Notes: generated from the sequence alone by a model not told the origin. A DNA stretch of 64,000 bases from Geodermatophilus normandii (GCF_003182485.1 NZ_QGTX01000001.1:4054001-4118000), one strand, 5' to 3'. Positions 43,872 through 53,082 are shown, counted from the stretch's first letter. Numbers and translations are program-made.

Positions 43872-44177
43872 TCAGCGCTGCCGGGAGCAGGTGAGGACGG
43901 CGGGGCCGCCGGGGGAGGTCCGCACGCCGTCCAGGACGAAGCCGGTGGGTGCGACGTGCGCGCCGAGGGCGGGCCGGCCGGCCCCGGCGACGACGGGGTA
44001 CTGCTCGACGACCAGCCGGTCGATCTCGCCGAGCAGCTGACCGGCCAGCTGACCGCCGCGTGCGAGGTGGACGTGGAGGCCGGATCCCGCCTCGAACGCG
44101 CGCACGGCCGACACGCTCCCGTCCTCCGGCACGGCGCGCAACCGGCCGCGGGCCGGTGACCTCCGCGGGGAGGTCAC
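43872..44177 (-). pseudogene. C-terminal fragment of a dihydrofolate-reductase-family protein
   Basis: The ~70 C-terminal residues (LHVHLARGGQLAGQLLGEID, then RLVVEQYPVVAGAGRPALG and FVLDGVRTSPGG) match the second half of RibD_C/DHFR-like proteins. The NADPH-binding N-terminal half is missing, and the open frame runs into the symporter terminator hairpin. It is therefore a 5'-truncated relic. It ends 8 bp before the CPBP gene. Confidence 0.65.
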
Positions 44178-44187
44178 CGGCCCGCGG
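44146..44187 (-). terminator. 18-bp hairpin terminator after the symporter gene
   Basis: 44146-44163 pairs with 44170-44187 around a 6-nt loop, 16 nt beyond the symporter stop codon. Confidence 0.8.
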
Positions 44188-44202
44188 CGGGACGAGCCGG
44201 GG

Positions 44203-45543
44203 TCAGACGGCCGCGGGCTGCCGCAGGTCGGCGTCGACCCCGCCGGTCTCGGCGGCGACCGGCGCGGACGCGCGGCCCGAGCGGAACCGCTCGAGGTCGA
44301 GGATGCCCTCGCGCTTGGCGACGATCGTCGGGACCAGCGCCTGGCCGGCGACGTTCACCGCGGTGCGGCCCATGTCGAGGATCGGGTCGATCGCCAGCAG
44401 CAGGCCGACGCCGGCCAGCGGCAGGCCCAGCGTGGACAGGGTGAGCGTCAGCATGACCACCGCGCCGGTGACGCCGGCGGTGGCAGCCGAGCCGACCACG
44501 GACACCAGCGCGATGAGCAGGTAGTCGGTCACCGACAGCGGCACGTCGAAGAACTGCGCCACGAAGATCGCCGCGAGCGCCGGGTAGATCGCCGCGCAGC
44601 CGTCCATCTTCGTCGTCGCCCCGAGCGGGACGGCGAAGGAGGCGTAGGACCGCGGCACGCCCAGGCTCTGCTCGGTGACCCGCTCGGTCACCGGCAGGGT
44701 GCCGATCGAGGACCGCGAGACGAAGGCCAGCTGGATCGCCGGCCAGGCACCCGCGAACCACCGCAGCGGCGAGAGGCCGTGCAGGCGCAGCAGCACCGGG
44801 TAGACGACGAACAGCACCAGCGCGAGCCCGACGTAGACCGAGCCGGCGAAGACGCCCAGCGAGCCGAGGGAGTCCCACCCGTAGGTGGCGACGGCGTTGC
44901 CGATGAGGCCGACGGTGCCCAGCGGGGCCAGCAGGATGACCCACCACAGCACCTTCTGGACGACGGCCAGCGCGGACCGGACCAGACCGAGGAACGGCTC
45001 GGCCGGCTCGCCGACCTTGAGCACCGCGACGCCGATCGCGACCGACAGCACGATGAGCTGCAGGACGTTGAACGACAGGGAGCCGTCCGGTGAGCCCTGC
45101 AGGCCGAGGATGTTCTGCGGGACCAGGCCGGTGAGGAAGTCCCACCAGGAGCCGGTCGACTCCGGCACGGCCTGGGCGGCGGCGTCGACGGAGCTGTTGC
45201 GGCCGGGCTGGGTGAGCAGGCCCAGGCCGATGCCGATGGAGACCGCGATCAACGCGGTGATCGCGAACCACAGCAGGGTCTGTCCGGCCAGCCGGGCGGC
45301 GTTGGAGACCTGCCGGAGGTTGGCGATGCTGACGATCACCGCGGTGACGACCAGCGGCGGGACCAGGACCTTGAGCAGCGTGACGAAGGTGCCGCCGATG
45401 GTCTGCAGGGTGCTGGTGAGCCAGTTCGGCGTCCCGTCGGCGACGGGACCGAGGTCGCGGGCCACGAGGCCGAGCGCGACGCCGACGACGAGGGCGAGGA
45501 GGACCTGCGCCGCGAACGGGACGCGGCGGAGACGGACGAGCAC
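44203..45543 (-). CDS. Dicarboxylate/amino acid:cation symporter (SLC1/DAACS family)
   Basis: A 446-residue transporter with the DAACS layout of eight helices and two re-entrant loops. Key segments are the Ser-rich loop SRSSIGTLPVT (about 285-295), TTKMDGCAAIYPALA (about 322-336, NMDGT-equivalent) and the C-terminal DPILDMGRTAVNVAGQAL with the substrate-binding Asp and Asn. It probably imports dicarboxylates or acidic/neutral amino acids with Na+ or H+. The GTG at 45543 is preferred over the open extension to 45594 because the family starts with a short basic stretch. Confidence 0.92.
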   Translation of the reverse strand: MLVRLRRVPFAAQVLLALVVGVALGLVARDLGPVADGTPNWLTSTLQTIGGTFVTLLKVLVPPLVVTAVIVSIANLRQVSNAARLAGQTLLWFAITALIAVSIGIGLGLLTQPGRNSSVDAAAQAVPESTGSWWDFLTGLVPQNILGLQGSPDGSLSFNVLQLIVLSVAIGVAVLKVGEPAEPFLGLVRSALAVVQKVLWWVILLAPLGTVGLIGNAVATYGWDSLGSLGVFAGSVYVGLALVLFVVYPVLLRLHGLSPLRWFAGAWPAIQLAFVSRSSIGTLPVTERVTEQSLGVPRSYASFAVPLGATTKMDGCAAIYPALAAIFVAQFFDVPLSVTDYLLIALVSVVGSAATAGVTGAVVMLTLTLSTLGLPLAGVGLLLAIDPILDMGRTAVNVAGQALVPTIVAKREGILDLERFRSGRASAPVAAETGGVDADLRQPAAV

Positions 45544-45766
45544 GGAGGGGCCTTTCGGGGAGGACTCAGGACGGACGACGAGCGGTGTCCTCACGACAGC
45601 CCGCGGTCGTCACCCGGCCGAAGTCCAGCTCACGGCGCCGCGTGAGCCCCCAGACGTTCTCCACGGTGGAGGTCAATGCGGCGCCGTCGCCGGCGCATCC
45701 CCGCTGTGCCCGTTCTCACCCCGGTCCCGCGCGGTGCCCGGCCACCCGGGCACCGCGCGGGCCGCG

Positions 45767-47302
45767 TCAGCGCCGTACCGGGGTGCTGTCGCGGGGCGCC
45801 GGGCGCGGTCCGGGGATCCGGACCCCACCCGGCGCGGGCGGGGTCGCGGCCGTCCGGTGGGCGCCCAGGACCACCAGCGCCGTGCCCCCGGCGGCCAGCG
45901 CCGCGCCGGCGAGCAGCAGCGCGACCGAGAGCCAGGTCAGGCCCGGCACCGGAGCCGCCACCGCGACCTCGGCGGACACGCCGGCCGCGCCGTCGGCACG
46001 CATGAGGACGAGCGTCCAGTCGCCGTCGCCCGGACGCCAGTCCAGGTCGCGGGTGCCGGCACCGGACGCCGAGGCCACCCAGATCCCCGCCTCGCCGGGC
46101 TCCACGGCGGGGGCCTCGCCGGGGACGTCGCGGGTGGTCACCGTGTCGGACGGGACGCCGTCGCCGCCGATCTCGTCCAGCACGGCGTGCCCGACGCCGT
46201 CGAGGTAGCGGGCCACGTCGGCGGTGCGGCCGACGCCGACGAACAACTCGTCGTCCGGATCGGCCGGGGCCGCCTGCAGCCGGACGGTGCCCAGCAGGTC
46301 GTCGACGACCCAGTCCAGCCCCTCCCCGCCGAGCGCGAGGTCCCCGGTGGTGACGGCGTACCGGTCGCTGGTGACGTCGGCGTCGGCCGACCACAGCAGG
46401 CCGTCCTCGCGCTGGGTGGTGTCGGCCCAGAGCAGCGCACCGCCGGCGACGATCGGCCCCGTGGACGCGGCCAGCAGCAGCGCACCCACGACGACGGCGG
46501 TCACCCGGCCGGCCGTCCACCGGCCGGGCGCCGGGCGCGGGCCCGCCGGTGCGGCCCCCGCCGTCGTCCCGGTGAGCACCGGGTCCGCGCCGGCGGAGGT
46601 GGGCACGGCGCGCCCCGAGCCGGGGTCGGTGCCGCCGAGGTCGAGCCGGAACGGCGGGTAGGCGTCGGTGAGCAGGCCGGTGTAGGCGGCCACGCGCAGG
46701 ACCCAGCGGTCCATCCCCAGGACGAGGTCGAACAGCGGCTGGGGATAGCGGCCGGTCACCAGCAGCACCACGGCCGCGATGACGACGAGCAGGGACACCA
46801 GCCCGCCGAACGCCCAGCCCTCGTCCCAGCCATCACCCCAGCCATCGCCCCAGCCGGTGGTCCCCACCCAGACGCCCCCGCCGATGAACAGCGCGACCAC
46901 GAGGTAGTGCGGCAGGGCGAGCAGCCACTTGACCAGCACCAGGCCCCGCGACATCCGCTCCGGGTACGAGACGGAGAAGGAGGCCGGGTACCCCGGGACC
47001 TCCGCGAGCGTGAACGGCGGGTACCGGTCGGTGCCCAGGGCGCTGTAGCCGTAGTACTGCACGCGCCACGTCCAGCGCAGCACCCCGACGGAGAAGTCGA
47101 AGAGCGGCCGCGGGTACCGCCCGGTGACGAGGACCGCGACGAACGCCGCGACGGTGCACCCGATCCAGGCCAGCCACAGGAACACGAGCACGACGACGTG
47201 CGGCAGCAGCAGCAGCCACTTGAGCAGCCACAGCCAGCGGGACAGCGGGGCGTCGAGCACACCGTCCACCCGCACCGGGTGGGACGGCCGGATCTCGGTC
47301 AC
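45767..47302 (-). CDS. DUF4389 domain membrane protein
   Basis: A 511-residue protein with two DUF4389 modules (about 1-105 and 106-215). Each holds paired membrane helices and a TGRYPRPLFDF / TGRYPQPLFDL signature followed by YPPF. A Trp-rich linker with short GWGDGW repeats (about 133-146), a central membrane helix (about 265-290), a folded extracytoplasmic domain with acidic residues and a final membrane helix (about 460-482) follow. Function unknown. The GTG start follows a GGGAG box. Divergent from the histidine kinase gene. Confidence 0.85.
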   Translation of the reverse strand: MTEIRPSHPVRVDGVLDAPLSRWLWLLKWLLLLPHVVVLVFLWLAWIGCTVAAFVAVLVTGRYPRPLFDFSVGVLRWTWRVQYYGYSALGTDRYPPFTLAEVPGYPASFSVSYPERMSRGLVLVKWLLALPHYLVVALFIGGGVWVGTTGWGDGWGDGWDEGWAFGGLVSLLVVIAAVVLLVTGRYPQPLFDLVLGMDRWVLRVAAYTGLLTDAYPPFRLDLGGTDPGSGRAVPTSAGADPVLTGTTAGAAPAGPRPAPGRWTAGRVTAVVVGALLLAASTGPIVAGGALLWADTTQREDGLLWSADADVTSDRYAVTTGDLALGGEGLDWVVDDLLGTVRLQAAPADPDDELFVGVGRTADVARYLDGVGHAVLDEIGGDGVPSDTVTTRDVPGEAPAVEPGEAGIWVASASGAGTRDLDWRPGDGDWTLVLMRADGAAGVSAEVAVAAPVPGLTWLSVALLLAGAALAAGGTALVVLGAHRTAATPPAPGGVRIPGPRPAPRDSTPVRR

Positions 47303-47533
47303 GGGGCTCCCCCTCCCCCGCCGCGCGGGGTCCGCGACCGGTCGTCCCGGGTCGCCGGCGGACCTCCCCGACGGTGCTCGCGCCCCCTGGTGCGGGACAC
47401 CGACCAACGACCCGGGCCGACCGGGACCTCCGCCCCGCCCGCGGCCGGGGACACGGCGCGCCGACGGTGGGTTCCCGGCCGCCGCGTCCGGTGTCAGGCT
47501 GGGGGCAGCGGGGTTCGCCGGGAGGAGGTGGCC

Positions 47534-48313
47534 GTGACCGAGTCCCGGGTCGTGCCGGTCCCGCGCGCCGCCGGCGACGTCGTGCTCGACGAGGTGCGCG
47601 AGCGCCTGGCCGACGTCCACCGCAGCCAGGAGCGGGTCGCCGACCTGCTCGACGCCCTGCTCAACACGGCCCCCGCACCCGGCCCGGTCCCGCCCGGCGA
47701 CCCGACGCCCTCCCCGGAGCAGCTCGCCGTCTCCGCCGACCGCGACCGCATCGCGCGGGACCTGCACGACCACGTCGTCCAGCAGGTCTTCGCCGCGTGC
47801 CTGTCCCTGCAGTCGGTGCTCCCCCGGGTGGCCGACCCGGCGGCCCGCCGCCGGATCGCCGAGGTCGTCGAGCAGCTGGACGGGGCGGTCCACGACCTGC
47901 GGACGACGATCTTCGACCTGCACACCCGCGACGCCGCGGGCGGTGGCCTGCGCCGCCGGCTGCTCGACGTCGTCACGGCGACGGCCGGTGCGCTGTCGTC
48001 GACCGTGCGCGTGTCCGGGGTCGTCGACGACCTGGTCGTCGGGTCGCTGGCCGCCGATGTCGAGGCGGTCGCGCGCGAGGCGGTGAGCAACTGCGTCCGC
48101 CACGCCGGAGGGCGGCACGTCACCGTCACCCTCGACGTGACCAGCGAGGTGGTGCTCGAGGTCGCCGACGACGGTCACGGCATCGACCCCCGGGCCGCCC
48201 GCAGCGGGCTGCGCGACCTGGCCGAGCGGGCGCAGCGGCGCGGGGGCGGGCTCACGGTCACCCGCCGGCCCGGTGGCGGCACCTGCCTGCGCTGGTGGGC
48301 GCCGCTGGGCTGA
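47534..48313 (+). CDS. Soluble NarL-type sensor histidine kinase
   Basis: A 259-residue kinase without membrane segments. The HisKA_3 dimerisation motif with the phospho-acceptor His is RDRIARDLHDHVVQQVFAAC (about 74-93), and the ATPase domain has EAVSNCVRHAG (N-box, about 188-198) and VADDGHGIDP (G1) plus RPGGGTCLRW. The ~70-residue N-terminus is too short for a known sensor domain. The GTG follows GGAGGAGG by 5 nt. It faces a NarL-type response regulator gene tail-to-tail, its probable partner. Confidence 0.88.
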   Translation: MTESRVVPVPRAAGDVVLDEVRERLADVHRSQERVADLLDALLNTAPAPGPVPPGDPTPSPEQLAVSADRDRIARDLHDHVVQQVFAACLSLQSVLPRVADPAARRRIAEVVEQLDGAVHDLRTTIFDLHTRDAAGGGLRRRLLDVVTATAGALSSTVRVSGVVDDLVVGSLAADVEAVAREAVSNCVRHAGGRHVTVTLDVTSEVVLEVADDGHGIDPRAARSGLRDLAERAQRRGGGLTVTRRPGGGTCLRWWAPLG

Positions 48314-48322
48314 CCGTGGGCC

Positions 48323-48991
48323 TCAGGGCGGCAGGGACCCCGTGCGGATCTCCGTCGCGAGGACGGCCGCCTGGGTCCGCCGCTGGAGGCCGAGCTTGGC
48401 CAGCAGGTGCGAGACGTGGTTCTTCACCGTCTTCTCGGCGAGGAACATCCGCTGGCCGATCTGCCGGTTGGTCAGCCCCTCCCCGATCAGCTGCAGGACG
48501 GTCCGCTCCTGCGCGGACAGCCGGCTCACCGGCCCCGTCGGCTCGATGGTCCGGCGCAGCCGCGCGAAGACCGCCGCCGTCGCCGCGGGGTCCAGCAGCG
48601 ACCCGCCGGCGGCGACGGTGCGGACGCCCGCGACGAGGTCCGCGCCGAGGACCTGCTTCAGCAGGTAGCCCGAGGCGCCGGCGAGGATCGCGTCGACCAG
48701 TGCCTCGTCGTCGCTGTAGCTGGTGAGCACGACCAGCGCGAGACCGGGCACGCGGGAGCGCAGCTCGCGGCCGACCGTGATGCCGTCGCCGTCGGGGAGC
48801 CGGACGTCGACGACGGCGACGTCGGGCCGCAGCGCCGGCACCCGCGCCAGCGCCTCGGCCGCGGTGCCGGCCTCGCCCACGACGGCCAGGTCCGGAGCGG
48901 CCCCGAGGACGGCGACGACACCCCGCCGCACGACCTCGTGGTCGTCGAGCACGAAGACGCGCGTGGCGGGGGTCCGCCGGTCGGTCTCCAC
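48323..48991 (-). CDS. NarL/DevR-type response regulator
   Basis: A 222-residue regulator. The receiver domain (about 10-125) has [13 protein letters not shown], the phosphorylated Asp in [10 protein letters not shown] (about 57), LTSYSD (Thr switch) and GYLLKQ (Lys). The LuxR/GerE HTH is [20 protein letters not shown]...[14 protein letters not shown] (about 155-215). The GTG at 48991 follows GGAAGG. An upstream in-frame start would add an atypical leader. It converges with the kinase gene (9-bp gap). Confidence 0.9.
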   Translation of the reverse strand: METDRRTPATRVFVLDDHEVVRRGVVAVLGAAPDLAVVGEAGTAAEALARVPALRPDVAVVDVRLPDGDGITVGRELRSRVPGLALVVLTSYSDDEALVDAILAGASGYLLKQVLGADLVAGVRTVAAGGSLLDPAATAAVFARLRRTIEPTGPVSRLSAQERTVLQLIGEGLTNRQIGQRMFLAEKTVKNHVSHLLAKLGLQRRTQAAVLATEIRTGSLPP

Positions 48992-49123
48992 CGGTCGCCC
49001 TTCCGTCCCGCCGCCGCAGCGGCGTCCGGCCACCGGCCCGCCCGGTGGCGTCCCGTGGGTCGGAGGCTAGGCGCCGGGGCCGCCCGGCACACGGGGTCGG
49101 AGGTCCCGGTCCGGTGCGAGGCG

Positions 49124-49537
49124 TCAGGCCGCGTCGTCGACCACGTCGTCGTCGACCGCGTCGTCGTCGACCGCGTCGTCGTCGACCGCGTCGTCGATGG
49201 CCGCGTCGTCGATGGCCGCGGTGTCCTGGAGGCCGACCATGACCTCGTTGGTCTGCAGGGTGACCAGCCAGGCCAGCGCGTGGTCCTCCACCGGCCGGCC
49301 GGTGACCTGCGCGATGGCGTCGAGCTGGGCGGCCACCAGCCCGCGGGCGGCCTGGTAGACGTCGGCCGCGGAGACGGCCATGTCCAGCTCGTCGAGCCAC
49401 AGCCGGCCGTCGGGCAGCACCCGGACGTCGGGCTGGCTGCCGACGCCGAGGTCGGCGGCGGCACTGGTCAGGACGGACATGCCGGCGCGCAGCTCGGTCA
49501 GACGGCGGGAGCGGCGGTCGGGGGACGGCACGGACAC
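49124..49537 (-). CDS. Unknown protein with acidic DDAVDD repeat tail
   Basis: A 137-residue soluble protein. The first ~100 residues look globular: SRRLTELRAGMSVLTSAA, VRVLPDGRLWLDELDMAVSA and HALAWLVTLQTNEVMVGLQD. The last ~30 are an acidic repeat of AIDD and AVDDD units encoded by 15-bp DNA repeats. The GTG at 49537 follows AGGAG. I recognise no family. The acidic tail resembles nucleic-acid mimics or metal-binding tails, which is inference only. Confidence 0.75.
   Translation of the reverse strand: MSVPSPDRRSRRLTELRAGMSVLTSAAADLGVGSQPDVRVLPDGRLWLDELDMAVSAADVYQAARGLVAAQLDAIAQVTGRPVEDHALAWLVTLQTNEVMVGLQDTAAIDDAAIDDAVDDDAVDDDAVDDDVVDDAA
49144..49188. repeat. Three perfect 15-bp tandem repeats in the acidic-tail gene
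   Basis: Units 49144-49158, 49159-49173 and 49174-49188 are identical. Shorter degenerate copies follow to about 49218. They encode the DDAVD repeats. Confidence 0.9.
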
Positions 49538-49723
49538 GACGTCTCCTCTCGGACGGGCCCGATCACCTCGGGACGTGCCCTCAGAGTCGGCACCCGCGCG
49601 GCGCGGCCGGAGTGCTCCTGGGGCGCCCGCCGACGCCTGTGACGGGAGGGACGAGACGTTGCGCGGCCGACCCGCGCGGCAGGCCCTTCCGCCGGAGGCC
49701 CGCGACCTGCACGATCCCCCGCC

Positions 49724-50143
49724 GTGACCAGCCGCCCCGGGTGCACCCGACGACGCCACCGCTCCAAGCGGAAGGGCGCGAGCAGCGCCGACGCCTCGTG
49801 CGACGGCTGCGAGAGCGGCTGCGACGCCATCAGCCTGTTCTCCCTGCTGTGGCTGGCCCTGCCCGCGGCGCTCGTGACCCCGGCGCCCGCCGGCACGCCG
49901 TGGGCGGCGCGCGTGCCGGTCCGGCTGGTCGTCGCCTACCGCGAGCGCGTCAGCCCCGGCCGGCCGCCCTGCTGCCGGTTCACCCCGACCTGTTCGACCT
50001 ACGGGCTCCAGGCGCTGCGGACGCACGGCGCCCTGCGCGGGCTGCGGCTGACCCTGGCCCGGCTGCGGCGCTGCCGGCCCGGAGCAGGCGGCAGCGACCC
50101 GGTGCCGGCCCGGGCCGGCACCGGGGCTGCGGCTCAGGCGTAG
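49724..50143 (+). CDS. yidD: YidD-type membrane protein insertion efficiency factor with Cys-rich N-terminus
   Basis: Residues about 65-125 carry the YidD signature: VAYRERVSPGRPPCCRFTPT then CSTYGLQALRTHGALRGLRL and CRPGAGGSDPVP. YidD aids membrane insertion by YidC. Most YidD proteins are ~70-110 residues. This one (139 residues) adds a basic N-terminus, a CDGCESGCD cluster and a hydrophobic helix (about 36-53). It is not beside rnpA/yidC, so it may be a second copy. GTG start. Its last 10 bp overlap the convergent methyltransferase gene. Confidence 0.85.
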   Translation: MTSRPGCTRRRHRSKRKGASSADASCDGCESGCDAISLFSLLWLALPAALVTPAPAGTPWAARVPVRLVVAYRERVSPGRPPCCRFTPTCSTYGLQALRTHGALRGLRLTLARLRRCRPGAGGSDPVPARAGTGAAAQA

Positions 50144-51264
50144 CCCCACACCTCCTGGGCCACCTCGACGACCAGCGCCAGCTTGGCCACCTGCTCGTCG
50201 CGGGTCAGCGCGTTGCCCTCCACCGTGGAGGAGAACCCGCACTGCGGCGAGATCGCCAGCTGCTCGAGCGGCACGTGCCGCGCCGCCTCGTCGATGCGGC
50301 GCTTGAGGTCGTCCTTGCTCTCCAGCTCCGGCCGCTTCGTCGTCACCAGGCCGAGCACCACCCGCTTGCCCGGCGGCACGAAGCGCAGCGGCTCGAAGCC
50401 GCCGGAGCGGGCGTCGTCGTACTCGAGGAAGAACCCGTCGACCTCCAGGCCGCCGAACAGCGCCTCGGCGACGAAGTCGTAGCCGCCCTCGGCGACCCAC
50501 GACGAGCGGAAGTTGCCGCGGCACATGTGCGTGGTCACGGTCAGGCCCTCGGGACGCCCGGCCAGCGCGGCGTTGATCTGCCGGATGTAGCGCTCGTGCT
50601 GGTGCTCGGCGTCGCGGCCCTGGGCGGCGAGCTCGGCGCGCTGGGCGGGGTCGTTGAGGTAGGCCAGGCTGGTGTCGTCGAGCTGCAGGTAGCGGCAGCC
50701 CTGTGCGGCGATGCCCCGCACCTGGGAGGCGTAGGCGGCCGACAGCGCCGACCAGAACGCGTCCTCGTCGGGGTAGACGGCCGGGTCGATCGCCGCCGCG
50801 CCGCCGCGGTAGTGGACCATCGACGGCGAGGGGATCGTCAGCTTCGCCGTCTGCCCCTCGGTGACCTGCTCCTGCAGGAACGCGAAGTCGCGGCCGAAGA
50901 TCGGCTCCGGGATGCCCAGCGGCCCGTCGACGTGCAGGCCGGCCGGGGTGTAGTCGAGCGTCCCGTCGGCGTTCTTGAAGTGGACGACGATGTCCTCGCC
51001 GGTGACCTTGCTGATGCCGTCGATCGCGTAGATGAAGTCCATGTGCCACGAGGCGCGGCGGAACTCCCCGTCGGTGGCGGTGTGCAGCCCGACGTCGCCC
51101 TGCAGCCGGACGACGTCGGCGACGGCCTCGTCCTCGGCGCCGCGGAGCTCGGCGTCGTCGATCTCCCCGGCGGCGTGCCGGGCGCGGGCCTCGAGCAGGG
51201 ACGGGGGGCGCAGCAGGCTGCCGACGTGGTCGGCGCGGAACGGCGGGCCGGAGGCATCGGTCAT
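50134..51264 (-). CDS. Cobalamin-independent methionine synthase family protein (YxjG-like)
   Basis: A 376-residue single-barrel protein related to the C-terminal half of MetE. The family start FRADHVGSLLRPPSLLEAR, the substrate-side YLQLDDTSLAYL and the zinc ligands in TTHMCRGNFRSSW (His and Cys, about 238-243) and ISPQCGFSST (Cys, about 345) are present. It lacks MetE's N-terminal half, as in YxjG/YxjH. It probably transfers a methyl group to homocysteine from a small donor rather than triglutamyl-folate. Confidence 0.88.
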   Translation of the reverse strand: MTDASGPPFRADHVGSLLRPPSLLEARARHAAGEIDDAELRGAEDEAVADVVRLQGDVGLHTATDGEFRRASWHMDFIYAIDGISKVTGEDIVVHFKNADGTLDYTPAGLHVDGPLGIPEPIFGRDFAFLQEQVTEGQTAKLTIPSPSMVHYRGGAAAIDPAVYPDEDAFWSALSAAYASQVRGIAAQGCRYLQLDDTSLAYLNDPAQRAELAAQGRDAEHQHERYIRQINAALAGRPEGLTVTTHMCRGNFRSSWVAEGGYDFVAEALFGGLEVDGFFLEYDDARSGGFEPLRFVPPGKRVVLGLVTTKRPELESKDDLKRRIDEAARHVPLEQLAISPQCGFSSTVEGNALTRDEQVAKLALVVEVAQEVWGYA

Positions 51265-51354
51265 GCCCGCGAGCCTCGCGCAGACCGGCTCCGGACGCGC
51301 GTCGGCGGCGGCCCTCCGGGGAGGACCGCCGCCGTCGGGCGGGGGTGGTGCGGG

Positions 51355-53082
51355 TCAGGCGACGGTGATGCGGTCCGTCGCGGGGGCGCTCACCGGGGAG
51401 TTCGCCGTCAGGTAGGCGACGAGGGCGTCGAGGTCGATCGAGCTCGTGACCGGGTCCGTGCCGCCGGTCAGCACGGAGAAGCCGTCGCCGCCACCGGCGA
51501 GGAAGCTGTTCACCGTGATCCGGTAGGTCGCGGCCGGGTCGACGGCGTCGCCGCCGATGGCCAGGTCGCCCACCCGCTGCCCGGAGCAGGGGTCCGCCGC
51601 GGTCCCGGCCGGAGCGCCGGGTGTCACGGTGTAGCTGACCGTCGACGACGGCTGCAGCACCCTGCCGACGACGTACTGCTGCTCCAGCAGGCAGTCGAGC
51701 TGGGCGCCGGTCAGGTCGAGCGTCACGAGGTTGTTGGCGAACGGCTGGACGGTGAACGCCTCCTCGTAGGTGATCGGCCCGTCCAGCAGGTCGGCACGGA
51801 CCCCGCCCGGGTTCATGAACGCCGCCACGGCCCCCTCGTCGGCGGTGTCGGCGAGCTGCGCGTCCGCGATGAGGTCGCCGAGCGCGGACTCCCCGGACGG
51901 CGCCGGCGCGCGTGTGATGTCGCCGGAGGCGGTCCCGACGACCTCGGAGGCGATGGGCCCGAGGGCCTCGCGGTAGTGGGCGATCAGCCCGGTCTGGGCC
52001 GGGTCACGGGCGACGTCGCGGGTGACGACGACGTTCTCCGCCGCCGCGGTGAGGACGTCGCCGGTGCGCTTGTCGAGGGTGAGGTCGATGTCGGTGACCA
52101 GCCGGCCCGCGGAACTGGCGCTGGTGACCAGCTTGCCGTCGATCTCGCAGTTGTAGGCCTGGTGGGTGTGGCCGCTGACGACGACGTCGATGGCGTCGCT
52201 CATGCCCTCGGCGATGCCGGTGATCGGCCCGGTCAGGCCGGTGCAGCCGTTGACGTCCCAGGATCCCGGTGCCTGGGCACCCCCCTCGTGCAGCAGGACG
52301 ACGATCGTCTCGACGCCCTGGGCCTGCAGCTCCGCGGCGTAGCGGTTGGCGGTCTCCACCTCGTCGGCGAAGTCGAGCCCGGCCACGCCCTGCTGGCTGA
52401 CGATCTGTTCGGTGCCCTCGAGCGTCATGCCGATGAAGCCCACCTCGACGCCCTGCACGGTGTCGACGGCGTAGGGCGGGAGCAGCGGCTGCCCGGTGTC
52501 GGTCACGAAGGCGTTGGCCGACAGGTACTGGAAGTCCGCGCCCGCGTACGGGGTGCCGTCGGCGCAGCCGTCGACCGGGTGGCAGCCGCCGTTCTGGATG
52601 CGCAGCAGCTCCTGGGCGCCCTCGTCGAACTCGTGGTTGCCGACGCTGGCGTAGTCCAGGCCCGCCAGGCCGAGCGCCTCGATGGCGGGCTCGTCGTGGA
52701 AGGCGGCCGACAGCAGCGGGGAGGCGCCGATCAGGTCGCCGGCGGCGACGGTGATGGTGTTGTGCTTGCGCGCCTCGGCGGCGAGCTCCTGCAGCTGGGT
52801 GGACAGGTACTCGACGCCGCCGGCGTCGACGGCCGGAGCCGTGCCGGGGCCGGAGCCGTCCGGGTCCGGGCCGGTCGGGATGCGGCCGCCGGAGCCGGTC
52901 GGGACCTCGAGCTGGCCGTGGAAGTCGTTGAGGGCCAGCAGCTGCAGGTCGACCGGCTTCGGTCCGTTGGCGTTGGCGGGGGCGGCACCGGCGGGTGCCA
53001 GGGCCGCGGCGACGACCAGGCCGCTCATCGTCGTCGTCACGGCCGCGGCGACACCGGCGCGGCGCAGGACGCTGGGGGACAT
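51355..53082 (-). CDS. Secreted 5'-nucleotidase / metallophosphatase
   Basis: A 575-residue exported phosphatase with a Sec signal (about 1-33, RAGVAAAVTTTMSGLVVAAA). The N-terminal calcineurin-like domain has the metal motifs LLALNDFHGQL (about 46-56), AAGDLIGASPLL, VGNHEFDEG (about 126-134) and VVVSGHTHQAYN. The 5'-nucleotidase C-terminal domain includes GESALGDLIADAQL and the substrate-stacking FLAGGGDGF. It hydrolyses extracellular nucleotides or similar phosphate esters. The frame before ATG 53082 is not conserved. Confidence 0.92.
   Translation of the reverse strand: MSPSVLRRAGVAAAVTTTMSGLVVAAALAPAGAAPANANGPKPVDLQLLALNDFHGQLEVPTGSGGRIPTGPDPDGSGPGTAPAVDAGGVEYLSTQLQELAAEARKHNTITVAAGDLIGASPLLSAAFHDEPAIEALGLAGLDYASVGNHEFDEGAQELLRIQNGGCHPVDGCADGTPYAGADFQYLSANAFVTDTGQPLLPPYAVDTVQGVEVGFIGMTLEGTEQIVSQQGVAGLDFADEVETANRYAAELQAQGVETIVVLLHEGGAQAPGSWDVNGCTGLTGPITGIAEGMSDAIDVVVSGHTHQAYNCEIDGKLVTSASSAGRLVTDIDLTLDKRTGDVLTAAAENVVVTRDVARDPAQTGLIAHYREALGPIASEVVGTASGDITRAPAPSGESALGDLIADAQLADTADEGAVAAFMNPGGVRADLLDGPITYEEAFTVQPFANNLVTLDLTGAQLDCLLEQQYVVGRVLQPSSTVSYTVTPGAPAGTAADPCSGQRVGDLAIGGDAVDPAATYRITVNSFLAGGGDGFSVLTGGTDPVTSSIDLDALVAYLTANSPVSAPATDRITVA

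Noticed and set aside
43872-44177. Intact small reductase gene
   Set aside because: Only the C-terminal half of the family is present, and the 5' part of the frame is the symporter terminator.
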